Positions 1-7,286 of a stretch of DNA of 40,436 bases are shown here, one piece after another. Each line of letters starts with the position of its first letter. Position 1 is the stretch's first letter. This DNA is from an uncultured Bacteroidia bacterium (GTDB lineage: Bacteria > Bacteroidota > Bacteroidia > Bacteroidales > F082): the NCBI GenBank assembly GCA_902791165.1, contig CADAVB010000027.1:1-40436 (forward strand), read 5' to 3'. The notes under the pieces are model-generated. The model was not told the DNA's origin. It made no database searches and saw only the letters and a list, made by a program, of their open reading frames with translations. The position numbers were made by a program, and so were the translations under genes.

Positions 1-371
1 ATCAGGCTGTCGCGCACGCCGTTGGCCTTTTGCAAGTGCTTGGTTACCATGGTGTGAACATCTTCCAAATACTCGCCAAGGTTGCCGTTCACGGGTTTGT
101 GCGTCAGGTGGATGGAGCCTTTGAACAGCGGCATCTCAATGTTCACCCAGTCCTTCTCTTCGGGCGAGTAAGGGTCGGGCGTGACCAGTGCGTATTGCGG
201 GCACTCGAAACTGTATTTGTCGAGTGTGTCGACTTTGGCGTAGGCCTTCTCCGGCAGGTCGATGCGGAAGTAGCCGCGCGGCTTGGGCAGGTAGTTCTTT
301 TGGCGGTCGCACGAAACGGCAAGGCAGGTCATGGCAAGTGCCACGAGGAATATGGAAACTTTATTCTTCAT
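1..371 (-). CDS. gldD: GldD, gliding/T9SS-associated lipoprotein (3' part missing)
   Basis: The reading frame starts with ATG at 371 and runs off the left edge, giving about 123 residues. It opens with a lipoprotein signal peptide ([16 protein letters not shown], then AVSCD, so a lipobox Cys near residue 21), followed by the family-typical stretch LPKPRGYFRIDLPEKAY and later NIEMPLFKGSIHLT. GldD is known as a cell-envelope lipoprotein needed for gliding and for stability of the GldKLN secretion apparatus in flavobacteria. In non-gliding relatives it accompanies T9SS. Its start overlaps the last 11 nt of gldE in another frame, so translational coupling is likely. The order mutY-ssb-gldE-gldD is conserved in the phylum and supports the call. 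Confidence 0.9.
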   Translation of the reverse strand, partial: MKNKVSIFLVALAMTCLAVSCDRQKNYLPKPRGYFRIDLPEKAYAKVDTLDKYSFECPQYALVTPDPYSPEEKDWVNIEMPLFKGSIHLTHKPVNGNLGEYLEDVHTMVTKHLQKANGVRDSL

Positions 372-1701
372 CGAAAACGACTTTTACTTCCTTGATGCGG
401 CGCTGGTCGGCGTCGGTGATTTCTAAATGGAACTTCTCGAAGTTGAACTTGAACCCGATTTCGGGAATGCGTCCCTCGATTTCGAGAATCAGGCCGGCCA
501 AGGTGTCGGCCTCGCCTTGCATCGGTTCGAAATAGCCTTCGTCCACGCCAAATACCTTGCAGAAATCGACGATGCTGGTTTGGGCCTTGAAGAGATAGCT
601 GCCGTCGTCGAGCTTCTTGTAGTGTTCTTCGGTGTTGCCTTCGTCGAACTCGTCATTAATCTCGCCCACGATTTCCTCGATGATGTCTTCCATCGTGATA
701 AGGCCCGATGTGCCGCCGTATTCATCCACCACAATGGCGATGTGGATTTTCTTCTCGCGGAAGTCTTGGAACAGGTCATTAATCTTACGGTTTTCGGGCA
801 CGAAGAAGGCGGGGCGGACGAGTTTCTGCCACTCGTAGGATTGCGCGTCCAAATAGGGCAGCAGGTCTTTCACATAAAGGATTCCCGTAACTTTGTCCAA
901 GGTCTCGTCATAAACAGGAATCCGCGAGAATCCGCTTTTGATGATCGTGGCAAGCATATCCAAAAACTCCATGCTTTGCTCCACGCCGACAATGTCGATA
1001 CGCGGAATCATCACGCCGCTCACTTCCTTTTCGCTGAACGAGGCGATACCCTTCAACATCTGCTTTTCTTCGGGCTGTGTGGACTCCTCGGTGGCAATTT
1101 CCACGGCGGTGGAAAGGTCTTCCATTGAGATTTCGCCTTTTTTCTTCTCCAAGTGCCTGTCCATGAACGCGGTGGAGTTGACCAGCAGCCTGCTCAACGG
1201 TTTGAAAAACCCGTTCATAAAATGCAGCGGCCGTGCCATAAAACGGGCTACTTTGACAGGACGTTTGCTGGCATAAATCTTAGGCGTGATTTCGCCAACG
1301 ATGAGAATCAATGAGGTCACAATCACCACTTCCAAAAGGAAAGCCGCCACAGGATAGGCCACCATGTCGAACAATCGGCTCATGATGTAGGTGGAAAGCA
1401 ACGTGATGGTTACATTGACAAAATTGTTGCCAATCAAGATGGTAGCCAGCAAGGATTTAGGCTTTTCGCGAAGCTCGAGCACAAGTCGGCTTTTGGCATC
1501 ATCGCGCGACTCAAGTTCGTCGATGTCGGCAGGCTTGAGGGAGAAAAACGCCGTTTCGCTGCTTGAAATCAACGCCGAGGCAATGAGAAGCAAGCACAAT
1601 ACGCCCAATCCTATGAGGGCGCTAGCGGTAAATCCAGTGAAAAAGTTGTTAGAAACAACGGCGAGCAATCCTATGAGAGGGTCAGGGTCAGGGGTTTCCA
1701 A
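361..1701 (-). CDS. gldE: GldE, CNNM/CBS-domain membrane protein
   Basis: 446 residues. The N-terminal third is a DUF21/CNNM membrane domain (hydrophobic segments at about 20-45, 85-105 and 115-140). A tandem CBS pair follows (about 215-340, with [11 protein letters not shown] and the typical [20 protein letters not shown]), and a CorC/HlyC-type C-terminal domain (about 355-440, starting near [11 protein letters not shown]). This is the architecture of HlyC/CorC transporters. The gldE identity rests on direct overlap with gldD and on ssb-mutY upstream. In Flavobacterium GldE is a membrane partner of GldD in gliding. Its molecular activity is not settled, and metal-ion transport is the family default. 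A consensus -7 element at 1728-1735 suggests its own promoter in addition to read-through from ssb. Confidence 0.9.
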   Translation of the reverse strand: METPDPDPLIGLLAVVSNNFFTGFTASALIGLGVLCLLLIASALISSSETAFFSLKPADIDELESRDDAKSRLVLELREKPKSLLATILIGNNFVNVTITLLSTYIMSRLFDMVAYPVAAFLLEVVIVTSLILIVGEITPKIYASKRPVKVARFMARPLHFMNGFFKPLSRLLVNSTAFMDRHLEKKKGEISMEDLSTAVEIATEESTQPEEKQMLKGIASFSEKEVSGVMIPRIDIVGVEQSMEFLDMLATIIKSGFSRIPVYDETLDKVTGILYVKDLLPYLDAQSYEWQKLVRPAFFVPENRKINDLFQDFREKKIHIAIVVDEYGGTSGLITMEDIIEEIVGEINDEFDEGNTEEHYKKLDDGSYLFKAQTSIVDFCKVFGVDEGYFEPMQGEADTLAGLILEIEGRIPEIGFKFNFEKFHLEITDADQRRIKEVKVVFDEE

Positions 1702-1727
1702 AATCGTTGTGTTTAAAGTTCAGGCTG

Positions 1728-1735
1728 CAAAAGTA
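1728..1735 (-). promoter_or_regulatory. -7 promoter element before gldE
   Basis: On the minus strand this reads TACTTTTG, an exact match to the Bacteroidota housekeeping -7 consensus TAnnTTTG. It lies 27 nt upstream of the gldE ATG. No convincing -33 TTG was found at the ideal distance. Confidence 0.6.
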
Positions 1736-1767
1736 GGAATTATTTCTGACATAGAGCCGAACTTGCC

Positions 1768-2229
1768 TCAAAAAGGCAGGTCGTTGCCTTCGTCGGGCAT
1801 ACTGGCGTTGTTTTGCGGCATGTAGCCCGTCGGTGCGGATTCGGTGTTAGGTGTATAAGGCTGTCCATACGACGATTGCGAGGCGGGACGTGCGGGAGCC
1901 ATCTGCATCATCTTGTCGGCGATGACCTCGGTAACATAACGCACCGTGCCTTGTTGGTCGGTGTATTGACGGGTGCGGAGCTTGCCTTCCACATACATCA
2001 AATCGCCTTTCGAGTAGTTACGACGGCCTTCGGCGATGTCGTTGGCCAAATTGCCCCACACGACGATATTGTGCCAATCGGTTTGCTCCACCCAGTTCTG
2101 ATCGCGGTCGCGATAGCGTTCAGATGTGGCCAAAGTGGCGCTGATTTTTTTGTTTCCGTTTTCAAAAGTAGTGATTTCAGGGTCTTTGCCAAGGCGACCG
2201 ATGAGGATGACTTTGTTTAAGCTTGCCAT
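1768..2229 (-). CDS. ssb: Single-stranded DNA-binding protein
   Basis: 153 residues with an N-terminal OB fold (MASLNKVILIGRLGKDPEI, then WHNIVVWGNLAN and GDLMYVEGKLRTRQY), a low-complexity Gln/Pro/Ser linker, and the acidic partner-binding tail ending EGNDLPF. SSB coats single-stranded DNA as a tetramer, and its tail recruits replication and repair proteins such as RecJ and primase, both encoded elsewhere in this window. The gene starts 22 nt after mutY in the same direction, so the two are probably co-transcribed. Length and motifs are normal. Confidence 0.97.
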   Translation of the reverse strand: MASLNKVILIGRLGKDPEITTFENGNKKISATLATSERYRDRDQNWVEQTDWHNIVVWGNLANDIAEGRRNYSKGDLMYVEGKLRTRQYTDQQGTVRYVTEVIADKMMQMAPARPASQSSYGQPYTPNTESAPTGYMPQNNASMPDEGNDLPF

Positions 2230-2251
2230 AATTTTTGGGGTGTTTTTGTAT

Positions 2252-3301
2252 TTAAGTATTTAAGTATAAGTCAATTAAACGCGGGACTGGATATTGCGCC
2301 AGGTCCTTTTCACGGGTCAAAAATATATCTTTTGTTTCAATTGGCAACCATTCTTGTTCAAGTTTTATTTCGATGAACTGCGCGACGAGGGTGCGATGGG
2401 TGAGTTTGTGGGTATAGATTGGAGAAACTTTAAGCACCGTAAAACTCTTGTTTCCAATAAGCTGTACAAAATATTCTGAAGCTAACACTGCCTCCACCGT
2501 CAAAGGCGTTTCGCTTTCGACACAAGGGAAATCATACAGATGATGCCAAATGCCCTTGTCGCTGCGCTTGCGCAAACAGAGCCTATCCTCCCCTCTCAAC
2601 ACCAAATAATTGAGATAGCAGGTCTTCACTTTGGTTTTTGCCAACTTCACGGGGCGCTCCGCTACGGTTTGACGGGCAAAGGCAAGGCATTGTGCTTGGA
2701 GCGGACACTGCAAACAATTAGGGCTTTTCGGCATGCAATGCAAGGCTCCAAACTCCATAAGGGCTTGGTTGTGAAGCCCAGGTTGCTCACGGTTGAGCTG
2801 CTCGTCGGCAAGGCGCGCAAAAAACGCTTGGCCTTCTTTATTATTAATAGGTGTATCGACATCGAAAAGACGCGACAACACGCGATAAACGTTGCCATCC
2901 ACCACGGCGTGGGGCAAATTAAAGGCGATGGAAGCGATGGCGGCAGCGGTATAGTCGCCAACGCCCTTCAGGCGTTTAAGCTTCTCAAAATCAGCGGGAA
3001 ATTGTCCACCATATTCCGCTACCACCTGTTGTGCACAATGGTGCAGATTACGCGCTCGAGAATAATAGCCTAAACCTTGCCACATTTTCAGCACCTCTTC
3101 CTCCGAGGCACCGGCAAGGGCTTCCACAGTAGGCCAGCGCTCAATGAAACGATGGTAATAGTCCATCCCCTGGCTGACTCGGGTTTGCTGAAGAATGACT
3201 TCAGAGATCCATACCTGGTAAGGGCTTGGATGATGCCTCCAAGGGAGATCGCGCCGGTTTTTGGCGAACCATTCGAGCAAGATTTCTTGTAGGATATTCA
3301 T
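2252..3301 (-). CDS. mutY: A/G-specific adenine DNA glycosylase MutY
   Basis: 349 residues from the ATG at 3301. A TTG six codons further upstream is possible but unneeded. The catalytic Glu lies in SEVILQQTRV (about residue 34), the helix-hairpin-helix in LKGVGDYTAAAI, and the catalytic Asp in VVDGNVYRV (about 135). The [4Fe-4S] loop has Cys 189, 196, 199 and 205 in the spacing C-x6-C-x2-C-x5-C. A C-terminal NUDIX-like domain (about 220-349) recognises 8-oxoguanine. MutY removes adenine mispaired with 8-oxoG. It heads the mutY-ssb-gldE-gldD cluster and is divergent from the HU gene across a 155-nt gap. Confidence 0.97.
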   Translation of the reverse strand: MNILQEILLEWFAKNRRDLPWRHHPSPYQVWISEVILQQTRVSQGMDYYHRFIERWPTVEALAGASEEEVLKMWQGLGYYSRARNLHHCAQQVVAEYGGQFPADFEKLKRLKGVGDYTAAAIASIAFNLPHAVVDGNVYRVLSRLFDVDTPINNKEGQAFFARLADEQLNREQPGLHNQALMEFGALHCMPKSPNCLQCPLQAQCLAFARQTVAERPVKLAKTKVKTCYLNYLVLRGEDRLCLRKRSDKGIWHHLYDFPCVESETPLTVEAVLASEYFVQLIGNKSFTVLKVSPIYTHKLTHRTLVAQFIEIKLEQEWLPIETKDIFLTREKDLAQYPVPRLIDLYLNT

Positions 3302-3376
3302 GTCGTAATCAAGTGTCAATTCGGTCGAAAATCTTTATTTATAACCCATTAGATAAAAAAAATGAACAAAAAAGGC

Positions 3377-3405
3377 TTGTATGTCAGAAATGTTTTATAC
3401 CTTTG
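3377..3405 (+). promoter_or_regulatory. Promoter of the HU gene
   Basis: TTG at 3377-3379 and TACCTTTG at 3398-3405 are separated by 18 nt. They match the Bacteroidota -33/-7 pattern (TTG, about 19 nt, TAnnTTTG). The ATG is 51 nt downstream in an A-rich leader. Confidence 0.75.
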
Positions 3406-3456
3406 CCGCAAATTTACAACAATCAAAAATATCTAACCATTAAAATAAGAAAAAAA

Positions 3457-3729
3457 ATGACAAAAGCAGAAATCGTAGCTCAAATTGCTGAGAAGACTGG
3501 CGTTGAAAAAGGCGCAGTTCAAAACGTAGTTGAGAACTTCATGGAAGTAGTGAAAGCAGCCATGGCCAAAGGCGACAATGTGTATTTGAGAGGCTTCGGA
3601 AGCTTCATCATCAAGACGAGAGCTGAAAAGACCGGAAGAAACATCTCCAAGAACGTGGCTATCACCATTCCCGCCCACAAGATTCCCGCCTTCAAGCCTG
3701 CCAAGACTTTCATGAACGCTGTTAAGTAA
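3457..3729 (+). CDS. HU family DNA-binding protein
   Basis: 90 residues, the normal HU length. It begins MTKAEIVAQIAEKTG and contains the conserved GDNVYLRGFGSF and the DNA-contacting arm segment RAEKTGRNISKN, then IPAHKIPAFKPAK. HU is a dimeric nucleoid protein that bends DNA. The ATG at 3457 is chosen because homologues start here and the promoter lies directly upstream. An A-rich leader precedes it rather than a Shine-Dalgarno site, as is usual in the phylum. The small basic gene at 3753 follows and is probably co-transcribed. Confidence 0.95.
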   Translation: MTKAEIVAQIAEKTGVEKGAVQNVVENFMEVVKAAMAKGDNVYLRGFGSFIIKTRAEKTGRNISKNVAITIPAHKIPAFKPAKTFMNAVK

Positions 3730-3752
3730 TTAACATCTTAATATTGAATATT

Positions 3753-3842
3753 ATGCCAAACGGTAAGAAGCACAAGAGACACAAGATGTCGACGCACAAG
3801 CGCAAAAAACGCTTGAGAAAGGACAGACACAAGAAGAAGTAA
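3753..3842 (+). CDS. 29-residue highly basic protein, probable small ribosomal protein (COX24/bS22-like)
   Basis: The ATG at 3753 opens a 29-codon frame: MPNGKKHKRHKMSTHKRKK followed by RLRKDRHKKK. About two thirds of residues are Lys, Arg or His. It resembles very short Bacteroidota proteins that databases label AURKAIP1/COX24-domain, a family that includes mycobacterial bS22 and mitochondrial mS38. I base this on recalled motif similarity (KRHKM-THKRKKRLRK), not a search. It lies 23 nt after HU and is followed at 3870 by a strong terminator, so HU and this gene likely form one short transcript. The role in the small ribosomal subunit is inferred. Confidence 0.8.
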   Translation: MPNGKKHKRHKMSTHKRKKRLRKDRHKKK

Positions 3843-3869
3843 ACCGTCTTCTTGGCAGTCAATAGGACG

Positions 3870-3913
3870 ATAACACAGCATTGACGCATGCCAATGTTGT
3901 GTTATTGTTTTAT
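3870..3913 (+). terminator. Hairpin terminator after the HU / small basic protein unit
   Basis: A 14-bp stem (ATAACACAGCATTG with CAATGTTGTGTTAT, one G-T wobble) closes an 8-nt loop and is followed by TGTTTTAT. It sits between the 29-residue gene and rng. I see no clear -7 element between it and rng, so partial read-through into rng is possible. Confidence 0.75.
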
Positions 3914-3945
3914 CAATCAATTCGTTAACCCCAAAAGCAAACACC

Positions 3946-5529
3946 ATGTCTGAAGAACTACAACAAGAAGAACTGAAGAAGACAGTGATGCGCGATTTGG
4001 TCATCAATTCGCACGCTCCGGAGGTTGACATTGCTCTGTTGGAGGACAACATTCTTGTCGAACTTCACAAAGAGAAGACCAACAACCAGTTTGCGGTTGG
4101 AGACGTTTATTTGGGTCGGGTAAAGAAAATTTTGCCGGGGCTGAATGCAGCCTTCGTTGATGTGGGCTACACCAAAGAAGCCTTCCTGCACTATCTTGAC
4201 CTCGGCCTACAGATTCGTTCCTTGTTGAAATTCAGGAATTTACAAAATTCAAACGAGGACGATTCGATGGACAAGTTCAAACTAGAACCCGAATTGGAGA
4301 AAAACGGCAAAATCGGCGATTTCCTGACCGTGGGAGAACTCATCCCGGTTCAAATTGCCAAAGAGCCTATCTCCACCAAGGGTCCACGCATCACGGCCGA
4401 AGTGTCGTTTGCCGGACGTTATCTCGTCCTCGTCCCCTTCTCCAACCGTATCTCGGTTTCACAGAAAATCCGCAGCAGCGAAGAGCGCAACCGACTCAGG
4501 AAACTTATCCAAAGCATCAGGCCCAACAATTACGGCGTCATCATCCGCACCGTGGCCGAAGGCAAGAAAGTGGCCGAACTCGATGCCGATTTGAAAGCGC
4601 TCATCAACAAGTGGGAACATTGCATCACGGAGATGAAAAAAATGACCACTTTCGGTAAAATGGTCAGCGAAATGGACCAAACCTCCGTCATGCTGCGCGA
4701 TTTGCTGAACGAGTCGTTCAACAATATCCATGTGAACGACGATGCGCTTTATGAAGAAATAAGGAGTTATATCCAGACCATCGCCCCGCAAAAGGCCGAA
4801 ATCGTTCAACTCTACAAAGGCAAAGAGCCTATCTTTGAGCATTTCAACGTAGCCAAGCAAATCAAAGGATTTTTCGGGCGCGTGGTCACCATCAGAAACG
4901 GTGTCTATCTCATCATCGAACACACAGAGGCCATGCACGTCATTGACGTCAACAGCGGCCATCGTCTGAACAAGGAAAACTCGCAGGAAGAAAACGCCTT
5001 ACAAGTCAATTTGGAAGCCGCCAAGGAAATCGCCCGGCAGTTGCGCCTTCGCGACATGGGCGGCATCATCATTGTTGACTTCATCGACATGCGCGAGGCC
5101 AAGCACCGCAAGGACCTCTACAACGCCCTCGTGGAAGCCATGGCCCCCGACCGCGCCAAACACAAGATTTTGCCCGCCACACAGTTCGGCCTCATCCAAA
5201 TTACGCGCCAGCGTGTGCGCCCCGAAACTGAGGTGCAAGTGCAGGAAAAATGCCCCGTGTGCGCCGGCGAAGGCAAAATCCGGCCCGCCATCCTGTTCAT
5301 CGACGAAATCGAAAACAGCATCAAGTACCTGCTCGTGGACCAAAACGAGAGCAACATCACCCTGCAGGTTCATCCTTTCATCTACGCCTACCTCACCAAA
5401 GGCCTGTTTTCGATCCATCACAAGTGGAAGAAAAAATACGGCAAGCCCTTCAAAGTGCAATGCATGGGCGACTTCCACATGCTGCAGTACAACTTCCAGA
5501 ACGCCAACGGCGACGACATCAAAATCTGA
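3946..5529 (+). CDS. rng: Ribonuclease G/E family endoribonuclease
   Basis: 527 residues. An S1-type RNA-binding region lies near 50-150 (VGDVYLGRVKKILPGLNAAFVDVG), with the insertion usual in this phylum. The catalytic metal-binding aspartates are in IDVNSGH and IIVDFIDM. The zinc-link motif CPVCAGEG follows at about 434-441. The enzyme cleaves single-stranded AU-rich RNA for rRNA maturation and mRNA decay. It lacks the long C-terminal scaffold of enterobacterial RNase E, so RNase G is the closer name. HU-small basic protein-rng is a common Bacteroidota order. A strong terminator follows. Confidence 0.95.
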   Translation: MSEELQQEELKKTVMRDLVINSHAPEVDIALLEDNILVELHKEKTNNQFAVGDVYLGRVKKILPGLNAAFVDVGYTKEAFLHYLDLGLQIRSLLKFRNLQNSNEDDSMDKFKLEPELEKNGKIGDFLTVGELIPVQIAKEPISTKGPRITAEVSFAGRYLVLVPFSNRISVSQKIRSSEERNRLRKLIQSIRPNNYGVIIRTVAEGKKVAELDADLKALINKWEHCITEMKKMTTFGKMVSEMDQTSVMLRDLLNESFNNIHVNDDALYEEIRSYIQTIAPQKAEIVQLYKGKEPIFEHFNVAKQIKGFFGRVVTIRNGVYLIIEHTEAMHVIDVNSGHRLNKENSQEENALQVNLEAAKEIARQLRLRDMGGIIIVDFIDMREAKHRKDLYNALVEAMAPDRAKHKILPATQFGLIQITRQRVRPETEVQVQEKCPVCAGEGKIRPAILFIDEIENSIKYLLVDQNESNITLQVHPFIYAYLTKGLFSIHHKWKKKYGKPFKVQCMGDFHMLQYNFQNANGDDIKI

Positions 5530-5550
5530 AGTTGCTGACACAAAAAAACC

Positions 5551-5581
5551 AAAAAACCCGCTTCGATGAAGCGGGTTTTTT
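5551..5581 (+). terminator. Rho-independent terminator of rng
   Basis: Perfect 8-bp stem CCCGCTTC/GAAGCGGG (5557-5575) with loop GAT, flanked by six A upstream and six T downstream. The trpS promoter begins three bases after the T-run. Confidence 0.95.
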
Positions 5582-5583
5582 AT

Positions 5584-5591
5584 TACTTTTG
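5584..5591 (+). promoter_or_regulatory. -7 promoter element of trpS
   Basis: TACTTTTG matches TAnnTTTG and lies 17 nt before the trpS ATG, so the leader is very short. It abuts the rng terminator, which insulates the two genes. Confidence 0.7.
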
Positions 5592-5608
5592 CCACAAATT
5601 TCGAAACT

Positions 5609-6604
5609 ATGGCAAAAGACATCGTTTTAAGCGGCATTCGCCCCACTGGAAACCTTCACCTCGGCAACTATTACGGCGCCGTGCGCAGCTTCGTGAAGAT
5701 GCAGGAAGACTACAACTGCTATTTCTTCATCGCCGACTGGCATTCGCTGACCACGCACCCCAAGCCCGAAAACATACAGAAATCGGCCCGCACCATCTTG
5801 GCAGAATATTTGGCCTGCGGCATCGACCCCGAAAAGGCTACCATATACATCCAAAGTGATGTGCCTGAGACGATTGAGCTGTATCTTTACCTCAACATGA
5901 ACGCCTACATAGGCGAGTTGGGCCGCGTGACCACCTTCAAGGAAAAAGCCCGCCAGCAACCCGACAACGTGAACGCTGGCCTCTTCACCTACCCGACATT
6001 GATGGCCGCCGACATCCTGCAACACCGCGCCAAGTGGGTGCCCGTGGGCAAGGACCAAGAACAAAACATGGAAATGGCCCGCAAGTGCGCCCGCCGCTTC
6101 AACAATATTTACGGCATCGAGTTCTTCCCCGAGCCGCAGAACTACTACTTCGGCGGCGACGCCATCAAAGTTCCAGGCCTCGATGGCAGCGGCAAGATGG
6201 GCAAGAGCGACGGCAATTGCATCTATCTCTTTGAAGATGAGAAGACTATGCGCAAGAAGGTGATGCGCGCCGTCACCGACAGCGGCCCGACCGAGCCGAA
6301 CAGTCCCAAGCCCGAGGTGATTCAGAACCTCTTCACGATGATGAACATCGTCAGCGAGCCAGAAACGGTAAAATATTTCGACGAGAAGTGGAACGACTGC
6401 TCCATCCGCTACGGCGACATGAAGAAGCAGTTGGCCGACGACCTTGTGCGCACCATCGCCCCGATTCGCGAGAGAATCGAGGAGTTCAAGAGCGACGAAG
6501 CCCGCCTCGACCGCATCGCCCGAATGGGTGCCGAAAAAGCCCGCGAAAGCGCGTCGAAGACGCTGAATGAGGTGAGGAAGATTATTGGGTTTAGGCAGTA
6601 TTAA
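5609..6604 (+). CDS. trpS: Tryptophanyl-tRNA synthetase
   Basis: 331 residues, the usual length for a class Ic bacterial TrpRS. The HIGH-equivalent signature PTGNLHLGNYYG is at about 12-23 and the KMSKS-equivalent GSGKMGKSDG at about 195. The Trp/ATP pocket motif VGKDQEQNMEMAR is also present. It charges tRNA-Trp with tryptophan in the cytoplasm. It appears monocistronic, framed by the rng terminator and the promoter of the toxin-antitoxin pair. No T-box or leader peptide is seen in its short leader. Confidence 0.97.
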   Translation: MAKDIVLSGIRPTGNLHLGNYYGAVRSFVKMQEDYNCYFFIADWHSLTTHPKPENIQKSARTILAEYLACGIDPEKATIYIQSDVPETIELYLYLNMNAYIGELGRVTTFKEKARQQPDNVNAGLFTYPTLMAADILQHRAKWVPVGKDQEQNMEMARKCARRFNNIYGIEFFPEPQNYYFGGDAIKVPGLDGSGKMGKSDGNCIYLFEDEKTMRKKVMRAVTDSGPTEPNSPKPEVIQNLFTMMNIVSEPETVKYFDEKWNDCSIRYGDMKKQLADDLVRTIAPIRERIEEFKSDEARLDRIARMGAEKARESASKTLNEVRKIIGFRQY

Positions 6605-6620
6605 TCTGATAGAAAAAATG

Positions 6621-6650
6621 TTGCAGTTTCGTTGGAAATGATTATTTTTG
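6621..6650 (+). promoter_or_regulatory. Promoter of the toxin-antitoxin pair
   Basis: TTG at 6621-6623 and TATTTTTG at 6643-6650 with a 19-nt spacer match the Bacteroidota consensus. The antitoxin ATG is 27 nt downstream. Confidence 0.65.
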
Positions 6651-6676
6651 CAGCATAAATAAATAAAAACAGAGTG

Positions 6677-6946
6677 ATGACAGCTGTACAATTAAACGCC
6701 ATGAATGCCCAAATTTGGCGCGACATGGGCATCATCGCCGAGGACGAAAGTATGATGAGGCGTGTGGCCAAATACCTCCGCAAGTTGGCCAAGGAAATGA
6801 CGGAAGACCCAACGGCAATGAGCAAGGAAGAATTTTATGCCATGATTGAGCGAGCTGAAGCCGCTCATGAACGCGGCGAATGTGAAGTCATGTTGCCTGA
6901 CGAGGATTTGACAACATTTTTAAGACGTTTAGGCCATGATGTATAA
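6677..6946 (+). CDS. Antitoxin of a YoeB-type toxin-antitoxin pair
   Basis: 89 residues from ATG 6677; a GTG directly before it could also serve. The sequence begins MTAVQLNAMNAQIWRDMG and is rich in charged helices (MMRRVAKYLRKLAKEM, then MSKEEFYAMIERAEAA). It ends in a short segment (PDEDLTTFLRRLGHDV) of the kind that often wraps the toxin. It does not show the YefM/Phd N-terminal pattern usually paired with YoeB. I know similar short proteins in Bacteroidota only as hypothetical or antitoxin-like. Its stop overlaps the toxin start by 11 nt, the classic coupled layout, and that drives the call. Autoregulation of the promoter at 6621 is inferred. Confidence 0.75.
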   Translation: MTAVQLNAMNAQIWRDMGIIAEDESMMRRVAKYLRKLAKEMTEDPTAMSKEEFYAMIERAEAAHERGECEVMLPDEDLTTFLRRLGHDV

Positions 6947-7211
6947 ACTTGAAATTGACATTCAAGCACGTCGTGGTTTGGAAAAGTTGGCCAAAAGCGA
7001 ACCAAAAGCCTTCAAAAAAGCACAACGCTTCATAGAGGAACTGCGAGAGCATCCCAAGACCGGACTCGGTCACCCTGAACCCTTGAAAGGCAAGCCCGAA
7101 GGCCGATGGAGTCGGGAAATCACCAAAAAACACCGCATGGTTTATCGCATTTACGAAACCGAAGTGGTTGTTTTGGTGATTTCTGCATACGGCCATTACG
7201 ACGACAAATGA
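6936..7211 (+). CDS. Txe/YoeB family mRNA-interferase toxin
   Basis: 91 residues. The second half carries the YoeB signature: GLGHPEPLKG, then WSREITKKHRMVYRIY, and near the C-terminus ISAYGHYDD. These supply the residues matching the catalytic Glu, Arg and His of E. coli YoeB (Glu in HPEP, Arg in WSREITKKHR, His in GHY). YoeB toxins enter the ribosomal A site and cleave mRNA during translation. The start has tandem ATG ATG, and either is possible. The gene overlaps the antitoxin by 11 nt. The active-site residues look intact, so the toxin is probably functional. Confidence 0.88.
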   Translation: MMYKLEIDIQARRGLEKLAKSEPKAFKKAQRFIEELREHPKTGLGHPEPLKGKPEGRWSREITKKHRMVYRIYETEVVVLVISAYGHYDDK

Positions 7212-7247
7212 GGTGTTTACCGAGTTTTTAGTTATCCGTTTGCAAAC

Positions 7248-7282
7248 AACTGCCAACTGGTAACTGCCAACTAAAAACTGAA
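7248..7282 (+). repeat. Five-unit heptanucleotide tandem repeat upstream of hflX
   Basis: Units AACTGCC, AACTGGT, AACTGCC, AACTAAA, AACTGAA run back to back and end 4 nt before the hflX ATG. The same period-7 AACTnnn pattern recurs at 9295-9329 upstream of ansA. Confidence 0.85.
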
Positions 7283-7286
7283 TAAT

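Noticed and set aside
1-1701. gldE and gldD as proof of gliding motility.
   Set aside because: These genes also occur in non-gliding T9SS bacteria. The other motility-specific genes are not in this window.
3302-3319. The upstream TTG start for mutY, adding six residues.
   Set aside because: The ATG at 3301 matches where MutY homologues begin, and the six extra residues carry no conserved feature.
5627-6691. A 354-codon minus-strand frame opposite trpS.
   Set aside because: Antisense to a clear synthetase gene; composition typical of a shadow frame.
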